This document shows, one piece after another, positions 1 to 10,128 of a stretch of 64,000 bases of DNA. The notes under the pieces are model-generated. The model saw nothing but the letters and a program-made list of their open reading frames with translations, had not been told where the DNA came from and searched no databases. Position 1 is the stretch's first letter, and each line of letters opens with the position of its first letter. The position numbers and the translations under genes were made by a program. This stretch comes from Gammaproteobacteria bacterium (GTDB lineage: Bacteria; Pseudomonadota; Gammaproteobacteria; Nevskiales; Nevskiaceae): NCBI GenBank assembly GCA_022599775.1, contig JAHZLQ010000068.1:186001-250000 (forward strand). The letters run 5' to 3'.

Positions 1-658
<658 letters not shown>

Positions 659-771
659 GCAAGCCCGATCAAATCCGTCGCCGCACTGTTGGTTTGCCGA
701 AACGACGATGGTTTGGATGGAATTCGTGGATTGCTACACTCATCCACTGAATTGAATGGCTGGACCCAGGC

Positions 772-1347
772 ATGTCCATGCAAACGACGCAGGCACAGGG
801 GCAGGCGCCCAAGCGCCATCTGCATACCGTCAGGGACTACTACCTGATGGCGCAGGCCGGCATCCTGCGGCCGGAAGATCGCACGGAGTTGATCGACGGG
901 GAGGTCATCGACATGGCACCGATCGGAAGTGCGCACGCAAGCGTCGTCGACAAATTGATCTGGCTATTTCAGTCCGCTTTAAGAAACCACGCCATCCTGC
1001 GCGTGCAGAACCCGATCCAACTCAACGACCTCTCCCAGCCCCAGCCCGATATCGCGCTGCTCAAGCCGACGCCCGATTTCTATCGCGACGCCCATCCGCA
1101 GGCCGCCGACGTGCTGCTGCTGATCGAAGTGGCTGATTCCAGCCTCGACTACGACCGCAACACCAAACTGGCCCTGTACGCGCGGCACGCGATTCCGGAA
1201 GTCTGGCTGGTGGACCTGCCGGCCTCGCGAGTGGAGCGCTGGCTACGGCCCGACTCCAAGGCTTACCAGACGCAGGACATTCTTTCCGGCCTCGTCGCAC
1301 CGGGACTGCTGCCCGGCTGTAGCATCGATATCAGCGCTTTGTTCTGA
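772..1347 (+). CDS. Uma2 family (DUF820) putative endonuclease
   Basis: 191-residue protein of the Uma2/DUF820 family, which has a PD-(D/E)XK nuclease-like fold and is abundant in cyanobacteria and patchy in proteobacteria. Visible family features are the N-terminal DYYLMAQAGIL segment, RTELIDGEVIDMAPIGSAHA with the conserved glutamate, QPDIALLKP (active-site aspartate strand), and LLIEVADSSLDYDRNTKLALYA followed by EVWLVDL, the most diagnostic stretch. Length is usual for the family. The start at 772 is followed by a second in-frame ATG two codons later. It stands alone between leuS and a convergent dehydrogenase gene. Biological role and substrate of Uma2 proteins are unknown. Confidence 0.85.
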   Translation: MSMQTTQAQGQAPKRHLHTVRDYYLMAQAGILRPEDRTELIDGEVIDMAPIGSAHASVVDKLIWLFQSALRNHAILRVQNPIQLNDLSQPQPDIALLKPTPDFYRDAHPQAADVLLLIEVADSSLDYDRNTKLALYARHAIPEVWLVDLPASRVERWLRPDSKAYQTQDILSGLVAPGLLPGCSIDISALF

Positions 1348-1463
1348 AGCGCACCCCGTAAGTGCGCACGAACGCCTTACCGAACTTGCAAATCGTCGCT
1401 CAGCCGCGAGCGTCCAGACTCACTAAAGGGGGCCGCTTGCGACTGCGAGCGGTGGCTGAGGGC

Positions 1464-1517
1464 AACGGCCATGCCGCAGGCGATTCATTGGGCGGGGTGC
1501 CGCTCGCGGAATGGCCG

Positions 1518-1519
<2 letters not shown>
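1464..1519. repeat. Degenerate hairpin repeat, copy A
   Basis: Inverted repeat with 9-bp perfect arms (AACGGCCAT at 1464-1472, ATGGCCGTT at 1511-1519) and further partly paired bases inside (GCCGC/GCGG). The interior shares the pattern GCAGG-N-TTCATT-N-CGGGGTGC with two elements near 45.05-45.21 kb, so it appears to be a dispersed family in this genome. It abuts the 3' end of the leucine dehydrogenase gene and supplies two bases of that gene's stop codon. It could serve as a transcription end or mRNA stabiliser for that gene; that is inference. Confidence 0.6.
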
Positions 1520-2570
<1,051 letters not shown>

Positions 2571-2716
2571 ATGGGTATGCCGTCGCGAAGGCTGTGCCGA
2601 AAGCCGCGCAGTTTAGCCCGAACCCCTGCGTCACACCGTCATTTCGGGCAGCTTTGACCGCGCTCCGACGCGGCATAATGGACAAACCGCATCCGCAATG
2701 TCCGGGAGATTCCCTC

Positions 2717-3904
2717 ATGTCAGACCCAGGCTCCATCGTCATCACCTCCGTCGCGCGCACGCCCATGGGCGGCATGCTCGGGGAATTGGCCCCGCTGAGC
2801 GCCCCGCAACTGGGCGCGAGCGCGATCCGCGCCGCCGTGGAACGGTCGGGGCTGAAACCCGAGGCCATCGAAGAAGTGATCTTCGGCTGCTGCCTGATCG
2901 CCGGCCTGGGACAGGCGCCGGCGCGCCAGGCTGCGCGCGGCGCCGGTCTGCCGGACAGCGCCGGCGCCACGCAGATCAGCAAGATGTGCGGTTCGGGGCT
3001 CAAGGCCGTGATGCTGTCGCATGACCTGATCAAGGCCGGCACGGCCGGGGTGATGGTGGCCGGCGGCATGGAAAGCATGAGCAACGCCCCGTATCTGCTG
3101 GCGCGTGCCCGTGCCGGCTACCGCTACGGCCACAACACCGTCTACGACCACATGGCATTGGACGGACTCGAAGACGCCTATCAGACGAACAGGCCGATGG
3201 GCGTATTCGCCGAACGTGCCGTGGAACGCTACGAGTACACCCGCGAGGACCAGGACGCCTTCGCGATCGAGTCCCTGCGCCGCGCCCTGGCCGCCAATCA
3301 GGACGGTAGCTTCGATTTCGAGACCACCCCGGTTGAGGTGCCCGGCAGAGGCGGATCGACCACGATCCGTCACGACGAGCAACCGGGCAAGGCGCGCCCG
3401 GACAAGATCCCGTTGCTCAAGCCGGCGTTCGAAAAGGGGGGCACCGTCACCGCCGCCAATGCCAGTTCGATCTCGGACGGCGCCGCAGCCGTGGTGCTGA
3501 TGAGCCAGTCGGAATCCGAAAAGCGTGGTATTGCGCCGCTCGCACGGATCGTCGGCCACGCCTCGCATGCGCGTCTGCCTTCGGAATTCACGATCGCGCC
3601 GGTGTACGCGATCAGCGCGCTGCTGGAGCGGATCGGCTGGACGGTCGGCGATGTCGACCTCTGGGAGATCAACGAGGCGTTCGCGGTGGTCACGATGGCG
3701 GCGATGAAGGAACACGAGTTGCCGCACGACATCGTCAACATCCACGGCGGTGCCTGCGCGCTGGGCCATCCCATCGGCGCCAGCGGCGCGCGCATTCTGA
3801 CCACGCTGATCGGCGCGTTGCGCAAGACCGGCGGCCGCCGAGGTATCGCCTCGCTGTGCATCGGTGGCGGCGAAGCGGTCGCAGTCGCGATCGAGATGTA
3901 CTGA
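2717..3904 (+). CDS. Acetyl-CoA C-acetyltransferase (thiolase)
   Basis: Thiolase family enzyme of 395 residues that condenses two acetyl-CoA or cleaves 3-ketoacyl-CoA. All catalytic elements are visible: nucleophile Cys about 91 in ISKMCGSGLKA, WEINEAFAVV, the GGACALGHPIGASGAR block with His about 351, and the second active-site Cys about 381 in LCIGGGEAV. The frame is open upstream, but the ATG at 2717, preceded by CGGGAG, gives the expected start MSDPGSIVITS. It is divergent from leucine dehydrogenase, so branched-chain amino acid or fatty acid catabolism is likely. Biosynthetic versus degradative specificity is not resolved. Confidence 0.92.
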   Translation: MSDPGSIVITSVARTPMGGMLGELAPLSAPQLGASAIRAAVERSGLKPEAIEEVIFGCCLIAGLGQAPARQAARGAGLPDSAGATQISKMCGSGLKAVMLSHDLIKAGTAGVMVAGGMESMSNAPYLLARARAGYRYGHNTVYDHMALDGLEDAYQTNRPMGVFAERAVERYEYTREDQDAFAIESLRRALAANQDGSFDFETTPVEVPGRGGSTTIRHDEQPGKARPDKIPLLKPAFEKGGTVTAANASSISDGAAAVVLMSQSESEKRGIAPLARIVGHASHARLPSEFTIAPVYAISALLERIGWTVGDVDLWEINEAFAVVTMAAMKEHELPHDIVNIHGGACALGHPIGASGARILTTLIGALRKTGGRRGIASLCIGGGEAVAVAIEMY

Positions 3905-3942
3905 AAAGCCTGCGCCCATCCGAAGCCGCGCCGTCGGGTGAC

Positions 3943-5178
3943 TCAGCGCGGCAGCACGACGTTCAGGGCGTCGATCAGCCGATCGACGTCGGCCGCGCTG
4001 GTGTAGTGCACGAACGACAGTCTCAGCACCCCGGGATCGGGCGCAAGACCCATCGCTTCGAGCAGACGCACCGAATAGAAGTGTCCGGAGCCGGCCATGA
4101 TTCCGCGTTCGGCCAGCTTGGCGACCACATCGGCCGGCGAACCGCTGGTCACCTGAAGCGCCACGGTCGCTGCGCGCCGCGCCGCGTCCGCCGGCCCGAG
4201 CAGGCGCAGTGCCGGATGATCCTTCACCGCATCCAGCAGTTTCTGCAGCAGTGGCCATTCGGCAGCCTCCAGCAAGGCCCGAATGCGCCGTGCGCGGCGC
4301 GCGGGGTCGGCCGAGGGAAAATGGTGCGCATCCAGCGCGTCGAAATACTCGGCGACACCGGCCGCCGCCGCGACCTGCGCATGATCGGGCCCTGCCGGCA
4401 CCATGCGTTTGCGAGGCTGCTTGGCGTTGAAGTAATGGCCTTCATTCCCGAGCCAGTCCAGGAACGCCGGGCGCAGCGCCATCAGCCCCTGATGCGGACC
4501 GAAGGTCTTGTACATCGAAAACAGATAGGCGTCGACATCCAGCTCCGCAAGATCCGCCAAACCGTGGCCGGCGTAGGACACGGCGTCGACCACGGTCCAC
4601 ACGCCGGCTGCGCGGGCCTGCGCCACGATTGCCCGCACCGGATTGATCTCGGCGACGATGTTCGAGCAATGCGGAAACGCCAGCAGCCGTGTGCGCGGCG
4701 TGATCAGCGCCGCCAGCGCCGCAGGGTCCAGGCGGCCGCTGCGCGAGTCCACGTTCCAATTGCGGACCACCACACCGTCGTCAGACAGATGCCGCCAGAC
4801 GCCGCCATTGGCTTCATGGTCCTGCTGACTGACGATGATCTCGTCACCGCGCCGCAGGCGCTTGCGCGCAGCCTGAGCCAGCACGTAGGTGTTCTGCGAG
4901 GTCGACGGACCGAAGTGCAGCCACTCGGGCGGCACGCCGAGATACGGCGCGAGCCGTTCGTAGGCCTGGTCCATCCACTGCCCCGCCTCGCGGGACGCTG
5001 CGTAGCCGCCATACGGCTGAACCTTCAAGCGCCGGTAGTACTCGCCAAGGCGATCGATCACCTGGCGGCAGGCGTAGGAGCCACCGGCATTCTCGAAGAA
5101 CGCGGTGCCTGCGAGGCTGGGTTCGGCGAACGCGGGAAATTGCGTACGCACGAATTCGATATCAAGTTCGGTCGACAT
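3943..5178 (-). CDS. Class V aminotransferase-fold PLP enzyme (cysteine desulfurase-like)
   Basis: 411-residue PLP-dependent enzyme of the class V (SufS/NifS/kynureninase) fold. Visible: FFENAGGSYACRQVID at the N-terminus, HFGPSTSQNTYVLAQA (cofactor phosphate-binding region), DHEANGGVWRHL with the PLP-stacking His at about 121, VVDAVSYAGHG with the PLP Asp at about 198, and the Schiff-base Lys at about 224 in FSMYKTFGPHQG. It resembles the VC1184-type desulfurase-like subfamily rather than housekeeping IscS. Its substrate is unknown. Its start overlaps the end of the GNAT gene by 17 bases, so the two are probably co-transcribed. A C-S lyase role like that of EgtE is conceivable but unsupported by position. 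Confidence 0.85.
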   Translation of the reverse strand: MSTELDIEFVRTQFPAFAEPSLAGTAFFENAGGSYACRQVIDRLGEYYRRLKVQPYGGYAASREAGQWMDQAYERLAPYLGVPPEWLHFGPSTSQNTYVLAQAARKRLRRGDEIIVSQQDHEANGGVWRHLSDDGVVVRNWNVDSRSGRLDPAALAALITPRTRLLAFPHCSNIVAEINPVRAIVAQARAAGVWTVVDAVSYAGHGLADLAELDVDAYLFSMYKTFGPHQGLMALRPAFLDWLGNEGHYFNAKQPRKRMVPAGPDHAQVAAAAGVAEYFDALDAHHFPSADPARRARRIRALLEAAEWPLLQKLLDAVKDHPALRLLGPADAARRAATVALQVTSGSPADVVAKLAERGIMAGSGHFYSVRLLEAMGLAPDPGVLRLSFVHYTSAADVDRLIDALNVVLPR

Positions 5179-5752
5179 GAGGCTTCTGGGGCTGTTCCTT
5201 CATGGAGTCTGGAATGATGAGTTGGGCAGGCCGCAGGCTGTACACATCGATCGGCGCTGGCAAGCGCCAAGATGCATGGTCGCTGGCGATGACGGCCGAC
5301 TCGAAGCGCATGCCCAGCTTGCGCGCAACGGCCCGGGATGCGGTGTTTTCACGATCGATCGCAGCGAACACCAAGGGCTGGCGCAAGCGTTCGAAGGCAT
5401 CGCGACAGACCGCCACGGCGGCCTCGATCGCGTAGCCGCGGCGCCAGTGGGCCGGCGACACCCACCACGCCAGATCGAGGCGTGCCACACGGTCCAAAGC
5501 TTGCATGCCGGCGACGCCGATCAGCTCGCCGGTGTCGGCCTGCAGCATCGCGCCGATGCAGGTTCCGGTCTGCGCAAGACTGCGTTGCTGGCGCGACAAA
5601 AAATGCTCGCTGAGCGCCTCGCTCATCGGCTGCCCGTCGTTGATGAAGCGCATCATTTGCGGATCGGAGACCAGGCGGGAAAAGCCGGCGCGATCATCCT
5701 CGCTCCAGGCACGAATCAGCAGCCGCTCGGTCCGTAATTCAAATGCATTCAT
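5162..5752 (-). CDS. GNAT family N-acetyltransferase (RimJ/RimL-like)
   Basis: 196-residue acetyl-CoA-dependent acetyltransferase resembling ribosomal-protein or small-molecule acetyltransferases of the RimJ/RimL type (Acetyltransf_3). Diagnostic segments are FELRTERLLIRAWSEDDRAG at the N-terminus, LAWWVSPAHWRRGYAIEAA (acetyl-CoA pyrophosphate loop, here RRGYA) and FAAIDRENTASRAVARKLGM near the C-terminus. The frame is open further upstream, but the ATG at 5752 is the family-consistent start. It lies upstream of, and overlaps, the class V PLP enzyme gene, suggesting one transcript. The substrate is unknown. Confidence 0.9.
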   Translation of the reverse strand: MNAFELRTERLLIRAWSEDDRAGFSRLVSDPQMMRFINDGQPMSEALSEHFLSRQQRSLAQTGTCIGAMLQADTGELIGVAGMQALDRVARLDLAWWVSPAHWRRGYAIEAAVAVCRDAFERLRQPLVFAAIDRENTASRAVARKLGMRFESAVIASDHASWRLPAPIDVYSLRPAQLIIPDSMKEQPQKPHVDRT

Positions 5753-5873
5753 GGCTGGTACACGATAGCCTGCCCGTACTCTCTGCGCCGCACCGTGCGA
5801 CGGTCCGCCGGTATTCAGCTTGCCTGATCTACAGTGACCATCGACTTCTCGATGCGATCTGGAGGACCGGACT

Positions 5874-6440
5874 ATGAAAAAACTGATCATGGCTTTCGCC
5901 ATCGCCGGTGTGGCGACCAGCGCCTTCGCCGCCAAGGTGGCCGGTGTGGACATCAAGGACACGGCCAGCGTGGACGGCACCGAACTGGTACTCAACGGTG
6001 CAGGCCTGCGCAAGAAGTACATCATCGCCGACGTCTATGTCGCAGCCCTGTACCTACCCCGGAAAACCAGCGACGCCGCGGCGGTGATCGATGCCCAGGA
6101 ACCGCGCCGCGTCACGCTGGTGATGAAGCGCAAGCTCAGCGCTGACACCTTCATGGGCGCGTTTCACGAAGGGGTCGAAAAGAACCTCAGCGCGGATGAG
6201 CTGGCCGCGCTGCAACCCAAGCTCGAAGAACTCGACAGCCTGTTCCGCGAGGTCGGTTCGGTGGAGGAAGGTGACGAACTCAACCTCGATTTCGCCGCCG
6301 ATGGCAGCACCCGCATTGTCTTCGAGGACCGCAAGCTTGACGCGGTTCAGGGCGCTGATCTGTCCTCCGCGCTGCTGAAGATCTGGTTGGGTGAACATCC
6401 GGTCCAGGCCGATCTGAAGGAGGCGATGCTCAAGGGCTGA
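5874..6440 (+). CDS. Secreted chalcone isomerase-like domain protein
   Basis: 188-residue protein with a clear Sec signal peptide (MKKLIMAFAIAGVATSAFA, cleavage after AFA) followed by a bacterial chalcone isomerase-like domain. Recognisable pieces are VAGVDIKDTASVDGTELVLN, GAGLRKKYIIADVYVAALYL, RVTLVMKRKLSADTFMGAFHEG and KIWLGEHPVQADLKEAML. GGAGG lies 8 bases before the ATG. Bacterial members are periplasmic, usually have no flavonoid isomerase activity, and related folds bind fatty acids; the actual ligand is unknown. Single-gene unit ended by a strong terminator. Confidence 0.85.
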   Translation: MKKLIMAFAIAGVATSAFAAKVAGVDIKDTASVDGTELVLNGAGLRKKYIIADVYVAALYLPRKTSDAAAVIDAQEPRRVTLVMKRKLSADTFMGAFHEGVEKNLSADELAALQPKLEELDSLFREVGSVEEGDELNLDFAADGSTRIVFEDRKLDAVQGADLSSALLKIWLGEHPVQADLKEAMLKG

Positions 6441-6463
6441 GCCGCAACCAACACCTGCCGCGG

Positions 6464-6492
6464 GGCCGCCGTTCCGACGAGCGGCCTTTTTT
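6464..6492 (+). terminator. Rho-independent terminator of the chalcone isomerase-like gene
   Basis: Stem GGCCGC (6464-6469) pairs with GCGGCC (6481-6486) around an 11-base loop and is followed directly by six T residues. It lies 24 bases after the stop codon. Confidence 0.85.
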
Positions 6493-6556
6493 GGCCGCAC
6501 ATGCGCATGGCACCCTTATTGCTGGCCAGGGAATGGCCAAACCCCATGGAACGCAG

Positions 6557-7000
6557 ATGGCCATACTGACGATCAGTTTCCTCGGCGTGCCGGAGTCCGA
6601 ACGCTCGGCGATCGTCTCGGCCGTCAACATCGCGGCCCGCGCCCTGACAGCCGAACTCGAATGGACGACCGCCGCCGCCGACATCAGCATCGTCGACGTC
6701 GTCACCGGGCAGTGGCCAGATGACGAGCGTGCGGTGATTCGCTATACCAGCGACCGCACGTGCAGCAGCGATGCCGATTTCTCGCGACCGATCCGCCCTA
6801 CCGCCCTGATGGACGCGCTCAGGGCTGCGGTCGGACGGGCCCAGTCGCGTCTTCAGGTCGAAAAATCCAAGGCCAGCCGCGACGCAGCGGCCACCGCCTG
6901 GTATCGGGGTGCTCCGGTGGAACAGAGCCGGACCGACGATGCCAAGGCAAAGACCGCGTCCCGCCATGTGATCTACCGCGGCAACCGTCTCGGCGGGTGA
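6557..7000 (+). CDS. Hypothetical protein, possibly receiver-like
   Basis: About 147 residues from the ATG at 6557 (MAILTISFLGVPESERS). In-frame ATG 6533 and TTG 6491 are alternatives, but 6491 overlaps the terminator. I do not recognise the family. It has a hydrophobic N-terminal strand, a central ISIVDVV strand, and FSRPIRPTALMDALRAAVG, which recalls the end of response-regulator receiver domains (a conserved K/R-P followed by a helix). The C-terminus is charged and probably disordered. A degenerate receiver-like regulatory domain is a guess. No partner kinase gene adjoins it. Confidence 0.55.
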   Translation: MAILTISFLGVPESERSAIVSAVNIAARALTAELEWTTAAADISIVDVVTGQWPDDERAVIRYTSDRTCSSDADFSRPIRPTALMDALRAAVGRAQSRLQVEKSKASRDAAATAWYRGAPVEQSRTDDAKAKTASRHVIYRGNRLGG

Positions 7001-7151
7001 ATCGCCTTGGCGCGACGTCAGAAAAAGCAAACCGATCAAGCCGCCCATGGCGCTTTCGGCGTGGCCATATCGATCACGAATCGATATTTCATGTCACTTT
7101 TGAGCATGCGCTCATAGGCCCGACTGTCTTGGAGAAAAGTCGGCGCTGCGG

Positions 7152-7179
7152 CTCAGGCCTCAGGCCTCAGGCCTCAGGC
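7152..7179. repeat. Four perfect tandem copies of the heptamer CTCAGGC
   Basis: Four contiguous copies of CTCAGGC lie within a gene-poor stretch (7001-7267) between the hypothetical gene and the aldo/keto reductase remnant. The unit length is not a multiple of three. Copy number may vary between strains by slippage. I see no coding gene around it. Confidence 0.9.
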
Positions 7180-7267
7180 AAAATGATTCCGGTCCGGACC
7201 CCGACGCCCACCGGCGTCCAGCATCGCAATTTCGCCGATGATCAAGACTGTCGGATATGCCGCGCCT

Positions 7268-7641
7268 TCAGCGCGTGGACCTCTGGCGCCATTTGACTTG
7301 TAGCGTCGTGAACCAGGTGCCGATGACGTGGCGCACGTCCTCCGCTTCCAGTTCGAAATCGAAAATGTTGATGTTTTCGTGAATCCGCTGCGGTGTCACA
7401 ACTTCGTGGTGATGAACAATTCGTTTCGCGCAAGACCGCATGCGCGGACGGCCCGACCCACGGCGGCCTCGTTCTTCCACGCCGCGGCAGTATCGATTGA
7501 CCGGTAACCGGCGGCCAGCGCGGTATCGAGCACCTCGGCAATCGGGTCCTCCTTCACCTGGAACACAGCGAAGCCGAGTTGAGGTATGGCTCCGCCCTGA
7601 TTCAACGACACTGAGGGTGGCACGGCGGGGATCATGTTCAT
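7268..7641 (-). pseudogene. Aldo/keto reductase remnant with internal deletion
   Basis: The N-terminal ~80 residues of an aldo/keto reductase (MNMIPAVPPSVSLNQGG, IPQLGFAVFQV, AAGYRSIDTAAAWKNEAAVG with the catalytic-region Asp, and NELFITTKL) run from a good ATG at 7641 with GGAG upstream to a stop at 7396-7398. Immediately after, in the +1-shifted frame, the family's C-terminal segment appears: VVTPQRIHENINIFDFELEA. In intact enzymes about 160 residues, including the catalytic Lys/His and NADPH-binding strands, lie between these parts. The two ends are fused by a deletion at about 7395-7405 that also shifts the frame. A functional reductase cannot be made. Confidence 0.85.
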
Positions 7642-7817
7642 GTGCAATCTCCAGTTGCGATGGGTGAGCGGGATACGCCACACGGCCGCGACGTGGATTC
7701 ATCACCATACGACCCCACCTCCTCCACTTGGATGAATCGCTGACCCCAGCGCCCTGATAGAACTTTGCATTCGTGGTCGCCGAGGCGGCCGCTCCCGCAC
7801 AAACCTCAGGTACGCGT

Positions 7818-9185
7818 ATGAATACCGCCGCCGAATCCCTGCCCTTGCAAGACACACCCACGGTGCCCTCGTTGCCGCTGATCGGCAGCGTGCCGCAGAT
7901 GGCGAAAGACCCCGCGCGCTTTTTCGTGAACTGCTACCGCAAGTACGGTCCGGTATTCCGGGTCCGTCTGCTGGGCAAGACCTATACCGTCATCGCCGGC
8001 GTCGAAGCCGCCACGTTCATGGGGACCCGCGAAGGCAAGGAGTCGCTGCGCTCCAAGGAGTTCTGGCAGGGACTGGTCGATGAATACGGCGCCACGCGCG
8101 TACTCACCGGCGAAGACGGGGAAGGCCACAAGGAGCTGCGCAACATCATGCGCCATGGCTACTCCAAGGAATCGATTCGTGGCCGCTATGAAGAACTCGT
8201 GACCATCACCGATGGCTCGATCGACCGCGACTGGAAAGACGGTGATCTGGTGCCGGTGGTGCAGGCCATGCAGTACATGGTGGTCGATCAACTCGGCTCA
8301 ATCCTGACCGGCGCAGCACCGCTGGAGTACGTGAAGGACATCCGCGTCACAATCCTGCACATCCTCAATGTTCTGGTCACCCGGCAGCGTCCGAAGATCC
8401 TGCTCAAGCGCCCCAAATACAAGCGCGCCAAGGCGCGCGTGCACGAGCTTGGGCAGAAGATGATCGCGGACTACTACGCCAAACGCGACAACAAACCGGA
8501 ACAGGACAAGAACCTGATCGACGCGATCATGGACACGCATCTCGAACGGCCCGACATCATGCCCAGCTCGGACCTGATCGTCTCGCTCACCGGCCCCTAC
8601 GTCGCCGGACTGGACACCGTAGCCAACACCACCTCCGCCATCGTCTACACCGTGCTCAAGCACCCGGAGGTGCTGGCACGGATACATGCCGAGGTGGACC
8701 CGATCTTCGACGAGGGCCCGCTGTCCGAAGACGAGTTCATGAAGCGTATTCCGGTCCTGCAGGGCGCCATCATGGAAACCATGCGCCTGTATCCGATCGC
8801 AGTGGCACAGATGCGCACCGCAACCAAGGACTTCGTGTTTCAGGGGCACCAGATTCGTGAAGGCGAGATGCTCTATGTGGGAACCAGCGTGCCGCATTTC
8901 ATGGACGAGTATTTTCCGGATGCGCAGCGCTTCGATGTGGAACGCTTCGCCAAACCGCGTGCGGAGCACATGCAGCCCGGTGCCTACTCACCCTATGGGC
9001 GCGGTCCGCATACCTGTCTGGGCAAAAGCCTGGCGGAGGTCCAGATCGCGCTGTCGATGGCACGGCTGTTCTACAAGCTCGATCTAGCGCTGGAGCCTGC
9101 GGACTATGTGCTCAAGACCAAAACGGCGCCAACGCCCGGACCGTCCAATGACTTCAAGGTGCGGGTGCGCGGTCGGCGTCACTGA
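7818..9185 (+). CDS. Cytochrome P450
   Basis: 455-residue haem-thiolate monooxygenase, soluble by appearance. The I-helix oxygen-activation motif is GPYVAGLDTVANTT (AGxDT, Thr near 267). The K-helix ExxR is E320-T-M-R. The haem loop is YSPYGRGPHTCLG with the cysteinate at C400; the usual Phe of FxxGxxxCxG is replaced by Tyr. The frame is open back to a GTG at 7773, but the ATG at 7818 fits family length. The N-terminus lacks a membrane anchor. The substrate is unknown. It is convergent with a TetR gene and has no visible ferredoxin or reductase partner nearby. Confidence 0.93.
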   Translation: MNTAAESLPLQDTPTVPSLPLIGSVPQMAKDPARFFVNCYRKYGPVFRVRLLGKTYTVIAGVEAATFMGTREGKESLRSKEFWQGLVDEYGATRVLTGEDGEGHKELRNIMRHGYSKESIRGRYEELVTITDGSIDRDWKDGDLVPVVQAMQYMVVDQLGSILTGAAPLEYVKDIRVTILHILNVLVTRQRPKILLKRPKYKRAKARVHELGQKMIADYYAKRDNKPEQDKNLIDAIMDTHLERPDIMPSSDLIVSLTGPYVAGLDTVANTTSAIVYTVLKHPEVLARIHAEVDPIFDEGPLSEDEFMKRIPVLQGAIMETMRLYPIAVAQMRTATKDFVFQGHQIREGEMLYVGTSVPHFMDEYFPDAQRFDVERFAKPRAEHMQPGAYSPYGRGPHTCLGKSLAEVQIALSMARLFYKLDLALEPADYVLKTKTAPTPGPSNDFKVRVRGRRH

Positions 9186-9226
9186 GTATTCGTCAATGAG
9201 CCGCGATGTCACCCGGGCGCCACCGC

Positions 9227-9865
9227 TCACACGCAGGCGGCAGCCCGGTAGCCGAGGCTTTCGAACAGAAAGTCCACCACCTGCATATTGCTGAAAGCCG
9301 CAAAACGGCGGTTGGGGCCGGCGTCCTGCAAGCTGTCATGCAGGATGCCCGTCAGCAGGGAGTGCGTCATCTTGGCGCAGAGTTTGGGTGAAAGGTCGGC
9401 GCGAACCTGCCCGCGACTCTGTCCGCAGGCGAACAACTGCTCGATCTCTTGATGCTTGGAATCGAACTCGTTATCGAGAATTTCCGTGAACTCGCGCATC
9501 TCGTCCACGTATTCGCAGCGGTGATGGACGATGTCCAGCACCTTGCGCGCATGCGGATCGCGCAGCAGATCGCCGACGATGTATCGCAAAAAGCCGCGCA
9601 AAGCGCCGATCGGATCGTCCACCGCTGCGCACTGCATCTGTTCACGATGAATCGCAATCGTCGTGTCCATGCGCCGGCACATCGCGAGCAATAGGTCGCG
9701 CTTGTTGGCAAAGTGCCAGTAGACCGCGCCGCGCGTACAACCGGCCCTGCGTGCCACCTCTTCAAGGCTGCTGCGCGACACTCCCTTTTCGCGAAAGACG
9801 TCTTCGGCCGCGTCGAGTATCGACTCGCGCGTCTGGATCGCCTCCTCTCTCGTTCGTCTGACCAT
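9227..9865 (-). CDS. TetR/AcrR-family repressor of the RND pump
   Basis: 212-residue TetR regulator. The N-terminal helix-turn-helix domain is clear: RESILDAAEDVFREKGVS, SSLEEVARRAGCTRGAVYWHF, NKRDLLLAM. The C-terminal ligand domain resembles AcrR/TtgR proteins. An upstream open extension exists, but the ATG at 9865 (MVRRTREEAIQ) is the natural start, matching the MxRRTxEEA opening of the AcrR/TtgR group. It is divergent from the RND efflux operon with a long palindrome between them, the arrangement known for acrR-acrAB and ttgR-ttgABC. I infer that it represses the pump and itself and is released by drug-like ligands. Confidence 0.93.
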   Translation of the reverse strand: MVRRTREEAIQTRESILDAAEDVFREKGVSRSSLEEVARRAGCTRGAVYWHFANKRDLLLAMCRRMDTTIAIHREQMQCAAVDDPIGALRGFLRYIVGDLLRDPHARKVLDIVHHRCEYVDEMREFTEILDNEFDSKHQEIEQLFACGQSRGQVRADLSPKLCAKMTHSLLTGILHDSLQDAGPNRRFAAFSNMQVVDFLFESLGYRAAACV

Positions 9866-10005
9866 GCTGATTCGTCGGCTCCCGCCCGCCCGCGAATGAA
9901 CTTGCGAAAAAATGCTTCTTGTGCGCACGAAGTCTCTATGGAACCGGACGATTCCTTCGTGTCGACCAACTTCTAATGGCCCCACTTTAATCCAAACTTC
10001 AAGCC

Positions 10006-10035
10006 GTTTACAAACATCCGTGTATGTTTGTAAAC
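10006..10035. promoter_or_regulatory. AcrR/TtgR-type palindromic operator
   Basis: Perfect 12-bp inverted repeat GTTTACAAACAT / ATGTTTGTAAAC separated by six bases (CCGTGT). It sits between the divergent tetR and RND operon, 94 bases before the membrane-fusion-protein start. The arms resemble known TtgR/AcrR operators (TACAAACA and TGTATGT type half-sites). Each arm contains TTTACA, which could act as a -35 element in either direction, so repressor binding would block both promoters. Palindrome: seen. Operator function: inference from family and position. Confidence 0.85.
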
Positions 10036-10128
10036 TGGACCCGGCTTTGCATTGTCATGATCGCCCTGACGCGAACTTGTATGGTTTGATCGGCGGTCGC
10101 CTCCCCCCAACCAATCTGGACGAAACCC

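Noticed and set aside
3943..5178. Calling the class V PLP enzyme IscS/SufS or EgtE
   Set aside because: No isc/suf genes adjoin and the sequence is of the desulfurase-like side group. It is 36 kb from egtBD, so neither assignment is supported.
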